64,000 bases of DNA, taken from the NCBI GenBank assembly GCA_004194705.1, contig SADC01001100.1:1-64000 (forward strand), given 5' to 3'. The position numbers and the translations under genes are program-made. Positions within the stretch are counted from its first letter, which is position 1. Each line of letters opens with the position of its first letter. The DNA is from Ditylenchus dipsaci. Lineage: Eukaryota > Nematoda > Chromadorea > Rhabditida > Anguinidae. Positions 42,170 through 52,300 of this stretch are shown piece by piece. A model generated the notes under the pieces. It saw only the letters and a list, made by a program, of their open reading frames with translations, did not search any database and had not been told where the DNA came from.

Positions 42170-44953
42170 TTAAGAAGCTTCACTTATTTTTGTTAAGTCT
42201 AATTTTTTCAGAGCCTGCTTAAAATGGATAGTGCTTTTCGAATTTAAAATTTCTGGGTTAATTTTATTCCACAACTTTATAGTTCTACACAAAAACGGGT
42301 TGTGAGCAAAAGACTCATTAGATACAATGTGCGGATATCTACGCTGGGAGGTCGTGATTTGAAAATAGGAGTCCAGCTGAAAGTTCGACTTTTTAAATAA
42401 AATTTTATAAAGCATGATAAGATCAAACATCAGTCGTCTTTCGAAAAGCGTTTTGAGACCACAAATTCTCACTCTCTGTTCGTATGATATTTTTTTATAG
42501 CCGCATTTTTTCAAAGCTATTTTAGTAAAAAATTTTTGAACTTTTTCAACTCTGTTAGAGTCTTGTCTTAATTTAGGGTTCCACACAGTTGTTGCGTATT
42601 CAAGAATGGGTCGTATATAAGTCTTATAGGCAAAAATTAAAGTAGCTAAATTTTTTGTTTGAAGCGAACGTAAAATTAGAAAAGAAGCACGATTTCCTGA
42701 TTGAATTATTTTCGAAAGGTGATCATTAAAATTTAAGTTTATATCAATCAAAACACCAAGGTCTTTTGCACAATTTGATTTTGGAATTGGTTCTAAATCG
42801 AGTTCGTAAATCGTTTTAGGATTTGTTTTTCCGAAATGAACTACTATACATTTTTCGCGTGCTATTCTAAGGTCCCATTTATTTGACCACAGGCAAAGGT
42901 TGTCTAGTGCTTCCTGCAGTTTTAGTGATTCACTTTTGGTAGGAAAGCTGTGATATATTTTTACATCATCAGCAAAAATTTTTATTCCTATTTCTTTTGG
43001 CAGGCACTTTGGGAGATCGTTTATGTATATGAGAAATAGGAGTGGGCCCAAGACACTTCCTTGAGGGACACCAGAAGCAATTTTTTTCGGTTCAGAAAAA
43101 GAATCATTTATTTTAACTCGAAAAGTTCTTCCAGTTAAAAATTCTTTTATAAAATGGAATATTTTTCCTCTTATACCCGAACTATAGATTTTTTGGAGTA
43201 ATTTTTGATGGGGAGTAGAATCGAAAGCTTTGGCAAAATCAATGTATATCATGTCTGAATTATTGTTTTGCTTAAGAGATTGAGTAATGTCATTGAGTGT
43301 AGCTAATAATTGCGTATCTGTAGATCGATTTTTTAAAAACCCGAATTGAGCAGAGGAAAAAAATTTGTTCTCTAACAAAAAATTTGTTATTTTTTTGGCA
43401 ATAATTTGTTCCAAAAAACGGCATAATGTGCAAGTTAAAGAAATAGGCCTGTAATTAGAAGGGTTTGATTTGTCCCCCTTTTTATAAATTGGCACCACGA
43501 TTGAGGTTTTCCAAAAACTCGGAATCTTTTTCTGATCTAGTATTGTTCGGAGGAGAGTAGTGACAGGTTCTGCCAAAATAAGGGCACATTTTTTAAGGAC
43601 AATGAACGGAACTTTATCTGGAGAAGTCGAATTTCGGTTAGGTAATTTGTTTAAAAGATTATAAATGTCGTGAACTTGTAATTCGACGTCCTCTAAAATG
43701 TTGTTATCCTTATAAAAAGGGGTGAGTTCAGCATCTTTTTTATTATCCGACGTATTTGAAAACGAAGTCAAAAAAGTTTCAGATAGTATTTGAGCTTTGT
43801 CAATGTCATTTAAAAATAATTCTGAATTGTTTTCTAGTGGAGGAATTGTTTGACTGGGATTAATTTTTTTGTTAATGTATCGATAAAAATCTTTGCGAGT
43901 TTTTCCAAGAAGCTTTTTTTCATGTTCATTATGCAGTTTTCTTAAAAGAGTTTTTTGTAGCTGACAGCAATTTTTGTATTTATTTTTCATATATGGATTT
44001 GTGAGAGCTAAACGATGAAGTCTCAGTTTTTCCTTTGAAAGGGTTCTTATTTGCTTTGTATATCTGATCCCATTATTCTGTAAAAGATCTTTGAAAGGAA
44101 GACATTTGTCTATGTTTTCGCACAAAATGTTTATAAAACAAAAGTATTTCTTTTCAACTGTAAATTGATAAGAAAAACATTGCTCCCAGTTAATTTTTGA
44201 TAGCTCAATGTTCAGAAGAGATAAATTGGCAAAAGAAAAATCTCTTGCCATCAATTTAGTCTCTTTCGTAAACAATTTTTTTGTTTGCAAAAGAAAAGAA
44301 ATGGAATTGTGATCAGATGTTGAGAAGGGATCAAGAACTAGGGCGTCGGAAATTAAGCTAGCAGGATTAGTGAGTACTAAATCAAGAGTTGTTTTATCTC
44401 TTGTAGGACTGAGAATGTGTTGCGTAAAACCATTTTGAGTAATAAAATTTAATAGTAAAGCTGAGACTTCATCATTTGCACTTTTCATTGAAGACCAGTC
44501 AATTTTAGGCAAATTAAAATCCCCACAAAACAGTGCATTATCAGAAGATAACTTTTTTAAAGTTTTGAAAAAAGATTTTGTTTTATTTAATGAGTAATTA
44601 GGAGGTCGGTAAACGCAATGAAGTTCAGTTTTCGGTTTAATCAGAAGTTTGATCGAAGTGATCTCAAACCCATTTTTTTCTTCAGGTATTTCTTTAAATG
44701 GAATTTTAGTCGATATAAGAATAGCACTTCCACCCCCTCTTTGGTTAGTTCTATTAGTCAAAATCGGTGTGTACTTTCCATTGCAAGAAAGTTCATTTAG
44801 ATTTGTGTTTTCATTACTTAACCAAGTTTCGGTAATAAATATCAGATCTGGATTTTGGTTTGAAGCGATATGGTGAAGCTCAGGAATTTTGTTAAAAATG
44901 GAACGCGCGTTGAAATAAAGACACTTAAAATTTCCTAGTTTGTCCCCAAAATC
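42170..44953 (-). CDS. LINE ORF2: apurinic endonuclease and reverse transcriptase
   Basis: Open for 927 codons from the codon after the ORF1 stop. The endonuclease begins at once: CLYFNARSIFNKIPEL, LIFITETWLS (catalytic Glu), GDFNLPKIDW, ending at STSDHNSISF. The reverse transcriptase has VPIYKKGDKSNPSNYRPISL, DFAKAFDSTPHQKLL, SGVPQGSVLGPLLFLIYIND, the catalytic FADDVKIYHSF, and a thumb-like region. There is no ATG between the stop and the endonuclease, so translation must come from readthrough, reinitiation or a non-AUG start; TTG at 44761 is too far inside the domain. The C-terminal MLYKILFKKSNFQLDSYF/NKINPEILNS segment is typical of CR1-type LINEs. Confidence 0.88.
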   Translation of the reverse strand, partial: DFGDKLGNFKCLYFNARSIFNKIPELHHIASNQNPDLIFITETWLSNENTNLNELSCNGKYTPILTNRTNQRGGGSAILISTKIPFKEIPEEKNGFEITSIKLLIKPKTELHCVYRPPNYSLNKTKSFFKTLKKLSSDNALFCGDFNLPKIDWSSMKSANDEVSALLLNFITQNGFTQHILSPTRDKTTLDLVLTNPASLISDALVLDPFSTSDHNSISFLLQTKKLFTKETKLMARDFSFANLSLLNIELSKINWEQCFSYQFTVEKKYFCFINILCENIDKCLPFKDLLQNNGIRYTKQIRTLSKEKLRLHRLALTNPYMKNKYKNCCQLQKTLLRKLHNEHEKKLLGKTRKDFYRYINKKINPSQTIPPLENNSELFLNDIDKAQILSETFLTSFSNTSDNKKDAELTPFYKDNNILEDVELQVHDIYNLLNKLPNRNSTSPDKVPFIVLKKCALILAEPVTTLLRTILDQKKIPSFWKTSIVVPIYKKGDKSNPSNYRPISLTCTLCRFLEQIIAKKITNFLLENKFFSSAQFGFLKNRSTDTQLLATLNDITQSLKQNNNSDMIYIDFAKAFDSTPHQKLLQKIYSSGIRGKIFHFIKEFLTGRTFRVKINDSFSEPKKIASGVPQGSVLGPLLFLIYINDLPKCLPKEIGIKIFADDVKIYHSFPTKSESLKLQEALDNLCLWSNKWDLRIAREKCIVVHFGKTNPKTIYELDLEPIPKSNCAKDLGVLIDINLNFNDHLSKIIQSGNRASFLILRSLQTKNLATLIFAYKTYIRPILEYATTVWNPKLRQDSNRVEKVQKFFTKIALKKCGYKKISYEQRVRICGLKTLFERRLMFDLIMLYKILFKKSNFQLDSYFQITTSQRRYPHIVSNESFAHNPFLCRTIKLWNKINPEILNSKSTIHFKQALKKLDLTKISEAS

Positions 44954-45697
44954 CTAGTGCAGCTTCTTAAAAGGCTTAGGATCCTTATTTTCCTTAATAG
45001 AAAGATCAGAGACAAAAAATTTGAAAAAGCCACACTCTTTATTTTTTTCGTAGCACTGCTTTCTTATGGTACTTAAAATCTTCAACTCACTTTCAGTCAT
45101 GTCTCGGCGAGCAGAAATAGGTCCAGGATGAGTAGAAAGAGAAGCCACAGCTTTACCAAAGCTCCGGAGAAATTCATTTCTGTCTTTCTCAGTTGAGAAA
45201 GGGACTTTGATGATTCGGCCTCGGTGAAAGTTTTTTGAGCCATGCCGATTAATCTTGGCTAAATCAACATCCAATTGTTTGCCTGTTGCTTTGATGATTG
45301 ATGATATTAGACAGGCATCACTTTCTTTTGTTTCTTTGTCGTCACTTGCTTCTGGGACTCGCTCAATGACAGCCCGTAGAGATTTTCCTTTCATTTGTTC
45401 TGCCTCACGCATCGCTTGAACCATACTATGCGTGAAATCCGGAGCATGCTTTCCATAGCTGTTGTCCTTCTTAAGCTCTTCTTGAAGTTCGTCGATCCGA
45501 TCGCGAAGGGAGCAGTTTTCTTGAATGACCTTTCCATTGGTAGCAGTTAGCCTCTTATTGGTCTCAGTCAAGGTTTCAGTACACTTAGTCAAAGAAACCA
45601 GCTGAGCTTGTTGTTGTTCAATGGTGGTAAGGTGTTGAGCAATAATTTTGGCTAGGTCATCCTTGCCCAGCTTGTCGTAGGAAATAATTTTAGACAT
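44954..45697 (-). CDS. LINE ORF1: coiled-coil nucleic-acid-binding protein
   Basis: 247 residues. N-terminal coiled coil (AKIIAQHLTTIEQQQAQLVS, RLTATNGKVIQENCSLRDRI, DELQEELKK), then an RRM-like/ORF1p-like part: SLRAVIERVPEASDD, KINRHGSKNFHRGRIIKVPF, RNEFLRSFGKAV, ISARRDMTESELKIL. LINE ORF1 proteins trimerise by coiled coil and bind element RNA. It ends KPFKKLH then TAG (44956-44954), and the next codon is already part of the ORF2 frame. Confidence 0.75.
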   Translation of the reverse strand: MSKIISYDKLGKDDLAKIIAQHLTTIEQQQAQLVSLTKCTETLTETNKRLTATNGKVIQENCSLRDRIDELQEELKKDNSYGKHAPDFTHSMVQAMREAEQMKGKSLRAVIERVPEASDDKETKESDACLISSIIKATGKQLDVDLAKINRHGSKNFHRGRIIKVPFSTEKDRNEFLRSFGKAVASLSTHPGPISARRDMTESELKILSTIRKQCYEKNKECGFFKFFVSDLSIKENKDPKPFKKLH

Positions 45698-46022
45698 TAA
45701 AGATCAGCTAAATCGATTGAGAAAGAATGGAAAAAAAATAGAGAGAGATATTCTCCAAGCCGCTTTTGCTAGCTTGAAAAATAAAGGGGAATGAATCGAA
45801 AGAGATTATTCATAAAATAGTGCCAAAGCGTAATTCTTTGGGTAATTTTAGTATATTATGAGCCTGACTGCACTATGACAATCATGGCGTACCACTCCAA
45901 AACATTTGGTATTAAGTGAATTTTCACCATACACAATTGTTTAGCTCTTGGACCCCTTTCACCTACATACCCGCCATTGAAGCAAAATTGACTCGTGCCC
46001 ATTGTGATCAGCGCATTCTGTC

Positions 46023-46174
46023 GGCTACCAGACAATTTCTAATATTTTTAGAATTTGTCGCGCGACATTTTCTAATATTTTCGGTAAATTCGGTTGTTTT
46101 GTCCCGAATTTACCGAAAAATATTAGAAAATGTCGCGCGACAAATTCTAAAAATATTAGAAATTGTCTGGTAGC
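46023..46174. repeat. Near-perfect 152-bp palindrome
   Basis: Left arm GGCTACCAGACAATTTCTAA ... GTCGCGCGACATTTTCTAAT ... GGTAAATTCGG; right arm is the exact inverse, ending AATTGTCTGGTAGCC, with a loop of about 10 bases (TTGTTTTGTC). GTCGCGCGAC is itself palindromic. It lies 187 bp downstream of the ATM stop. Confidence 0.8.
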
Positions 46175-46360
46175 CCATTCTGTCCTATCAAGAATTTATG
46201 TGGGGCGGAACAAGCCTTGCCACGTTAAAAAAACGTTAAGTGAAGATTTCTATCAGAAAAATAAACTATCAGTTTCTTTATTCAGAATACTTTGATAAGG
46301 GTGAGAGGAAATACGAACAATGAGAATTACTTGATCAACAATATATCTTCAAGGTTTAAA

Positions 46361-49300
46361 TTATAAGAAGGCAAGCCACCCAGCAAACATTTGGCACAAA
46401 TTTTCTGGATTCCTCGCGTCTGCAATCAGGCGAGTCATCTAAAAGATACATTGTGGTAATAAAACTCGATATAGCACCTCAAATAGATGGGCTACCTGCT
46501 CTTCGGCATTCATCTCTGCATAAGTAAGATCTCTCCCAGCTAGCTTCTCTTTTAACCTCGATATAGCACATTCCGCAAAAAGATTCCTCTGCGCTTTGTC
46601 CATCCTTTTGTCGAGGCTTAATCTAGATTTCAGCGAAGAGATGGGATCATATAGAATCAACGAAGATATGCCAATCAGAACCTTTAATCACAGTTAAATA
46701 AATCACTCACAGTACCGCACAACATCTACCTGTGCGTTCTCCCTCATAGTCTTAAGCGTTTCGCATGCAATCCTTTTCAACTTTCCATGAATTCCATCTA
46801 GTAAGATAGGATCCACCTAAAGAAGTTTAAAAACATTAAATATTTGACAGAATTCAAAAAATCCCACCATCTCTCTTGTGAGGCGGAACGGGACCTTCTC
46901 TGGCTGTTTTAACATTCGCTTACTGTACTCGAACACTTGTCCTAAAAAACCAAATAGGGCAAAATGTAGAAATCAATACACCAACCCAAATCAATATGAA
47001 CTAGCTCTCCTTCTTCATCAATCAGAATGTTGGTTAGATGTCTATCGCCCAAGCCAACTACGTAGCACACTAAAAAAAGATAAATGAAAACTCAGTCATC
47101 CTAACATAAGACTAAACCAGATACCAGCTGACCACTGCGCTAAGCTTCGAGTGTAAGCCTCCACCTTTTGATGAAAGATTTCAAGCTTACTGAATTTTTC
47201 ATAGAAAAAGTAGCGGAAAACAGGCGAAATCTTATTGCAGATAGCGAGGAATTCCCGACAGCGACAAGGACGACTGAGATCTAGCTTCGAGAGCTCAAAT
47301 CTCAAATCAAATACACTAGGCTCCTTAGGACGATACTTTAAGTGCGCCCCTCCTTTCTTGTCATGTCCAGCAAGATAACCGCAAATAGATTGAGTACCTT
47401 GACACCACTCGATAATGCCGTTTTGTCCATCCAGTGGTAAGACATCTAAATTTCTGGTAAATGCTCTTTACTCAATGATAAAGCAAAATAATTACTGTAC
47501 TGGCGAAGCGGCTTAAAAGATTTCGCAAGTGACGACAGAACTTTCGACTTCTGCATCAACAGGTTAGAAACAAGGAATAGTTGTTGGATGAGTCCGTCTT
47601 GACGAATATCTTCTTTCTGTAAGCCAGATGTTTAGAATATTTGGATGTTTTCGGAACAAAACAATTTACCTTGAAAATTAGCTTGTACTTGACACCATCT
47701 GAGCCAGTGACAACAATTACTTTTGGAGTCGAAAGGCCGTCGGCCAACTCAAAGGTATTTTGAATATACTGGAATGATACAAGTGAACTGACATCAAAAT
47801 CCCCAGCCTTGGTTAGCTGTAAATGTTTGCATGTTATAGAAAAGCAGTAGATAAAAAAGACCAACTTTTTGAGTGAGAACAGGAATTGGAACGGATTGCA
47901 GAGTACTGAGTTCTGACAAAATCTTTTGTCTTGCCGAGATCTTGTATAATTCTAAAAGTCAGAGAAATTTTACAAAAATTTTAAGAAAAGTATCTTACGC
48001 TTTCCACGCTCAGAACAAGCTTCAAAGTGAGAGTGGTCAGTCTTCGCAAAGTCCCGTAAGACATCATGAGCTCTTTTGGCAATAGCAATAATTTCTTTCA
48101 AACGAGGACTAAATTCGCAAACTTTCTTGAGGAGAGCCAATGTGATTTTTTTTTCTTGACTAAACTTGCGATAATAGAAAGGCAAAAGTTGACGAAAAAC
48201 GTAACCATACATCAGATGAAGAAAGATAGAAAAGCAAGTCATTTAGACAATGATAGGGGTAATCTCTCACGACCTAAATATTAGCTGTAAATTATTTCAT
48301 AAATTAGTAGTGACATAAATATGCACTCACATTCAATGCAATCTGAAAAAAACTTTCACACCCTTACACAACGATTATATTAAAAATAAACCTTGGATAC
48401 CAGTGCAGCAATTGGGAGACCAGTTGAAAAAGATAACTTGATAAAATATTGAAGATAGGCAGCCAAACACAGGTAGGTATCCGGTCAACATAATCCTAAA
48501 AGATGAATTATAATTAGTTGAATTTCGACAATTGAGCTAACCATGGAAAACCTTGAAAGTTCTTCGTCATCAACATTCTGCATTCTGAACACAAAAGGTC
48601 GAGGTAGATTAGAGGTTATTAATAGTTCACATACAACAAAGCAGCAAATCTGTGAATTAAGATTGCGTCTGAACATCCAGTTTCTAGGGAACCCAAAACC
48701 AAAGCATTCAGGTAATATTTAGAAGATTCCCTGAGATAGGTGTTTCTCTCATCTTCCACGGCTTTGACATCCACTTTTTCACATTCTATTTCTCGTTCCC
48801 TCCTGCAGGTTTCTCCTTTAGAGACATTAGATCCTTTACTAAAAGCCAAATTTGATCTGCGAATGACTAAAATAGTTTACGAATTGGATAGATTGATTTC
48901 TGCTTGCCATTGACTGATTGCTTCTTTCTGAAATTTTTTTTTATACTACGAACATTCAGTCATTAGTTACCTTCAATGCAAAAGCTGGTGTTTCGGAAAA
49001 CTCGCGAAGCTCCCAATACCTCTTCTCCGCGAAAGTCGCGTACTTGACGAAATTCTTAGAGCACATACTAGGATACTTTTCAGTAAACACGGCGGATTGC
49101 TTGCAAGCCTAAAATGTTAGACTAGCAAAAGCAAGAAAAATTATAATAACCTCTTTCAGATTTTCCATGGCTTTTTCATCATTCGGAGATATACGAGAGA
49201 GTAGTACGTACGACCTGATCTTCAGCAGGCTTATTTCACTGCCATCATTGAGAGAATCGAAATCGTCCACAGAAATTGCCGCATCAATACTCACAGCAGC

Positions 49301-52300
49301 AGAATCGAACTCATGGATAACACGCTTCAGGAAGTAACCAGCCATCAAAGATGAAGAAGATTCCTTACTTGCAATCAAAACCTTCGCTCGCTCAACAAAA
49401 GTCATGGGTAGGAAATTACGACAACCACTGGATTGGACGATTCCTTCAAGCTTATCCAACAATCTCAGAGCAGGCGAAAAAAGGATTCAGTTAATTTTAA
49501 AATAATGAAAATAATATGCATAACACACCTGATATGAGTGAAGTTTGCGCAATTCTCTCGACCTTTTTATAATGATGTTCATAAGTGCAGGCAAATACTT
49601 GCCTTGTTGCGATACGTTTCTAGCTATTTCCCAGCTGGACAGAATAGCCAAAGATGACTGTCCCCAATTCGTAATCAACTGTTCTAAAAATATTTTCATG
49701 TAGCACTAAGCCCAATAAACTGACTTCATTAAAGGAATACCTTGCGAGGTTTTGACCTTCAGATAATTATTCAAAATGACGATATCTCGTAGCTGATCCA
49801 ATCTTTTCAGATCAAGTAAGTGACGATTGCTCTGTTTCAAACTTTCTGCAAAGCAGGTAAGAGAAGACCCAATCGGGCTACGCTTTCTGTCATGAATTAA
49901 TTTAGTTGCTCGATAGATTGACTGCCAATGAGTTTGCGCACTTAAAAAACAATATATATTAAGACGTGAAGAAAAAAACCACCTTTTTGGAAAAGATATC
50001 TGGTTCGATACATCTGAAAGCTGATCCCATGACGCCAATTTTATAACGGAGGCATAGTGAGCTTCAACCGAGCAATTTCGAATATTTTGACTCCCTTTAA
50101 AAAAATCAATGAAATTTAAGCGATTGCAAACGAATTTACCTAGATAGTAATAGGCATCTATCATCTTGCCTTCGTTGCGAAAAGAAGATCCACACAAACC
50201 ACTTAGGGCGCCCCAATCATGATTCGACTCCGCGACAAAAATTCTGAAAATTTGATCGTATTGAAAAGCATTTACATGCGGTTGAACTTTCAGTAAAAAC
50301 ATGCAAGATTATATACCTTGCGTCGGTATTGATTTTGGCAAACAGGGGAATGGCCGTAAGTGGAACCGGATCATTTGTACCAATGAAAATTTGAACCAGT
50401 AGTTCCAGGAGCTCTTCACGCAAGTGTTCATCTTTGACTGTTTCCAAAAAGTGTTTGTCTTCTTCTGTCTGCAAGTGGAACAAGATCCTTGATGGCAGGT
50501 TGCTAAGAATAAAGAATTATTTAGGATCTGCACCTTCCATCACTTGCAAAATATGTTCTTTAAAGGGTCATACCAGCGGGTTACACAGTCAATTTCGTAT
50601 TTGTAAAAGGCAGGGACCAGCCATATTCAAACGAGAATTATTTTTAAATGCAAAATTGTTATTCTGTAAAGAGCAATAGGTCATGAAAAACATAGTATTA
50701 TTAGTCTAATAATATGGGTAGCTCAGTGATGATGTGCTGATGTAGTCCGAACGTGGTCGAGTTCGATTCCAATATGGTGTATAGCTTTTTGTATAAAATG
50801 AAAATTTTGCATCTAAAAATAATTCTCGTTCGAATATACCTGGTCCCCGCCTTTTGCAAATTTTAAATCGCCCGTGTAACGCGCTGGTATGCCCCTTTAT
50901 AGGACCATTTTTTGCGCGCAGTGGTATGACAAAAATTTGTATTGGCGGGGAAAAGTTTTCTTTTATCTCTTACTATACTCTGATGAGTGATGAGTCGTTT
51001 CAAACGACGCCAAACAGTAGAGTGAGATATCAATTCAAATTTTTGTCATGCCATTGCGCGCAATAACCAAGATCCCTTAAAGTGTCGTAACTAACCAAAA
51101 GAAAAAGTCCATGTAATATCTGAGGAAATAGTGAGCATTGCGATAAAGCTTAGCTTTGACTAAACACCGCACTAGAGGAAGAATACTTAAATGAGGCATA
51201 GAAACGAGCCAGAACTCAGCTAACGCTACAATCGCAATGAGGAACAGATTTTCCACTTCATTGAACTCTGTTTGCTTAGATTCAAGGGCATTGATAGATA
51301 CATTTAGTTCGTCAATCACTGCTTTGCATTGCTTCTCACTAGAAGCCCCAGAAAGTCCTCTTACAACATGAGGTATCAAAAGCGTTGCATAAACCGGCTT
51401 AAATATTTTTATGATTCACGATAGTAATACATCAGCGAAAATTACATAATGACGAGCAGTACGAACAAAATCTTGCAATTCCTGGGGGAAAGCTGCGACA
51501 CACCTACTTCTTTGAAGGAATAGAAGTAACTCATAAGCATCTACTACCACTTCTGAAATCGCATTGCCAGCAGAGCAATCAGCAGTTGGATCCAAAGAAA
51601 TTCTTTTCACTCTGAACCAATGGACATATATTTAAATAACTCCTACCATCAAATTATAAACCATACAATGCATTTCCACAGTCATCTACCAATGATTTGA
51701 AGGCACAGTTGTAGAGAGCCCCAGAAACAATTGGCGGATCAATAGAACTAAATAGTTGAAATATTAAAAACGGGTCTAAAGATAGTCGTCAGCTGCTCTG
51801 ATAAAAATGCATAAATAATAACCTCGATCGAAAAAGCAAGATGCGAGATATTTGAACAGTAAACTCACTGAGTGTTCCTCTGGAACACAAACTGCAAAGC
51901 ATCGCTTCTTGAATTCTCTTTATTTCAGAGGACGGATATAGCGAGATCAGTGGCTCAATTTCCGCTCGTAACCACGGATAGAAGAAGTGGAGACGACAAA
52001 GAAAACACAATTTCGACTCTAAATACAGAATCTTTAGACAAAAAAAAAGTTGAAGGAAAAACACACCGCACAGATCTTGGTCTGAAATACTCCTTCGTAT
52101 ATACTGCCAATATCCTCTGAGCATGATCACATCAAAAACACTGGATGTTAAATCTTGGTCTATCTAAAATATAAAGTTTTCAGTGCCACAATTGAATGAG
52201 ATCACACGGTTTTTAACTTACCGTATTGTTGAGTATAGGCAGTTTAGAAGAAAAACCAAGGAAATTTGATAGATTTTCCATGGTATTCGTTTCCACAAAG

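Larger units (their letters stand above)
41945..45846 (-). mobile_element. CR1/jockey-like non-LTR retrotransposon (LINE), apparently full length
   Basis: ORF1 (45697-44954) is followed in the same frame by ORF2 (44953-42170), then a 3'UTR with an internal 21-base T run (sense strand) and a tail of AATAAATAAATTAAATTAAA, the short-microsatellite tail typical of CR1-type LINEs. A 5'UTR of about 150 bp precedes ORF1. Both ORFs are open, so the copy is young or lightly decayed. It lies between two inverted repeats (see 41896-45892). Confidence 0.82.
41896..45892. repeat. Inverted repeat flanking the LINE
   Basis: GGCCATGATTGTCATACTAC...CCAGGCTCATAATATA (41896-41935) is inverted as TATATTATGAGCCTG...CACTATGACAATCATGG (about 45851-45892). 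The LINE therefore probably inserted near the centre of a foldback element. ATGACAATTATGGCGTACCA near 33668 is a further copy of the arm. Confidence 0.6.

Noticed and set aside
50714..50775. Functional tRNA gene
   Set aside because: The A and B boxes are good, but acceptor and T stems do not pair.
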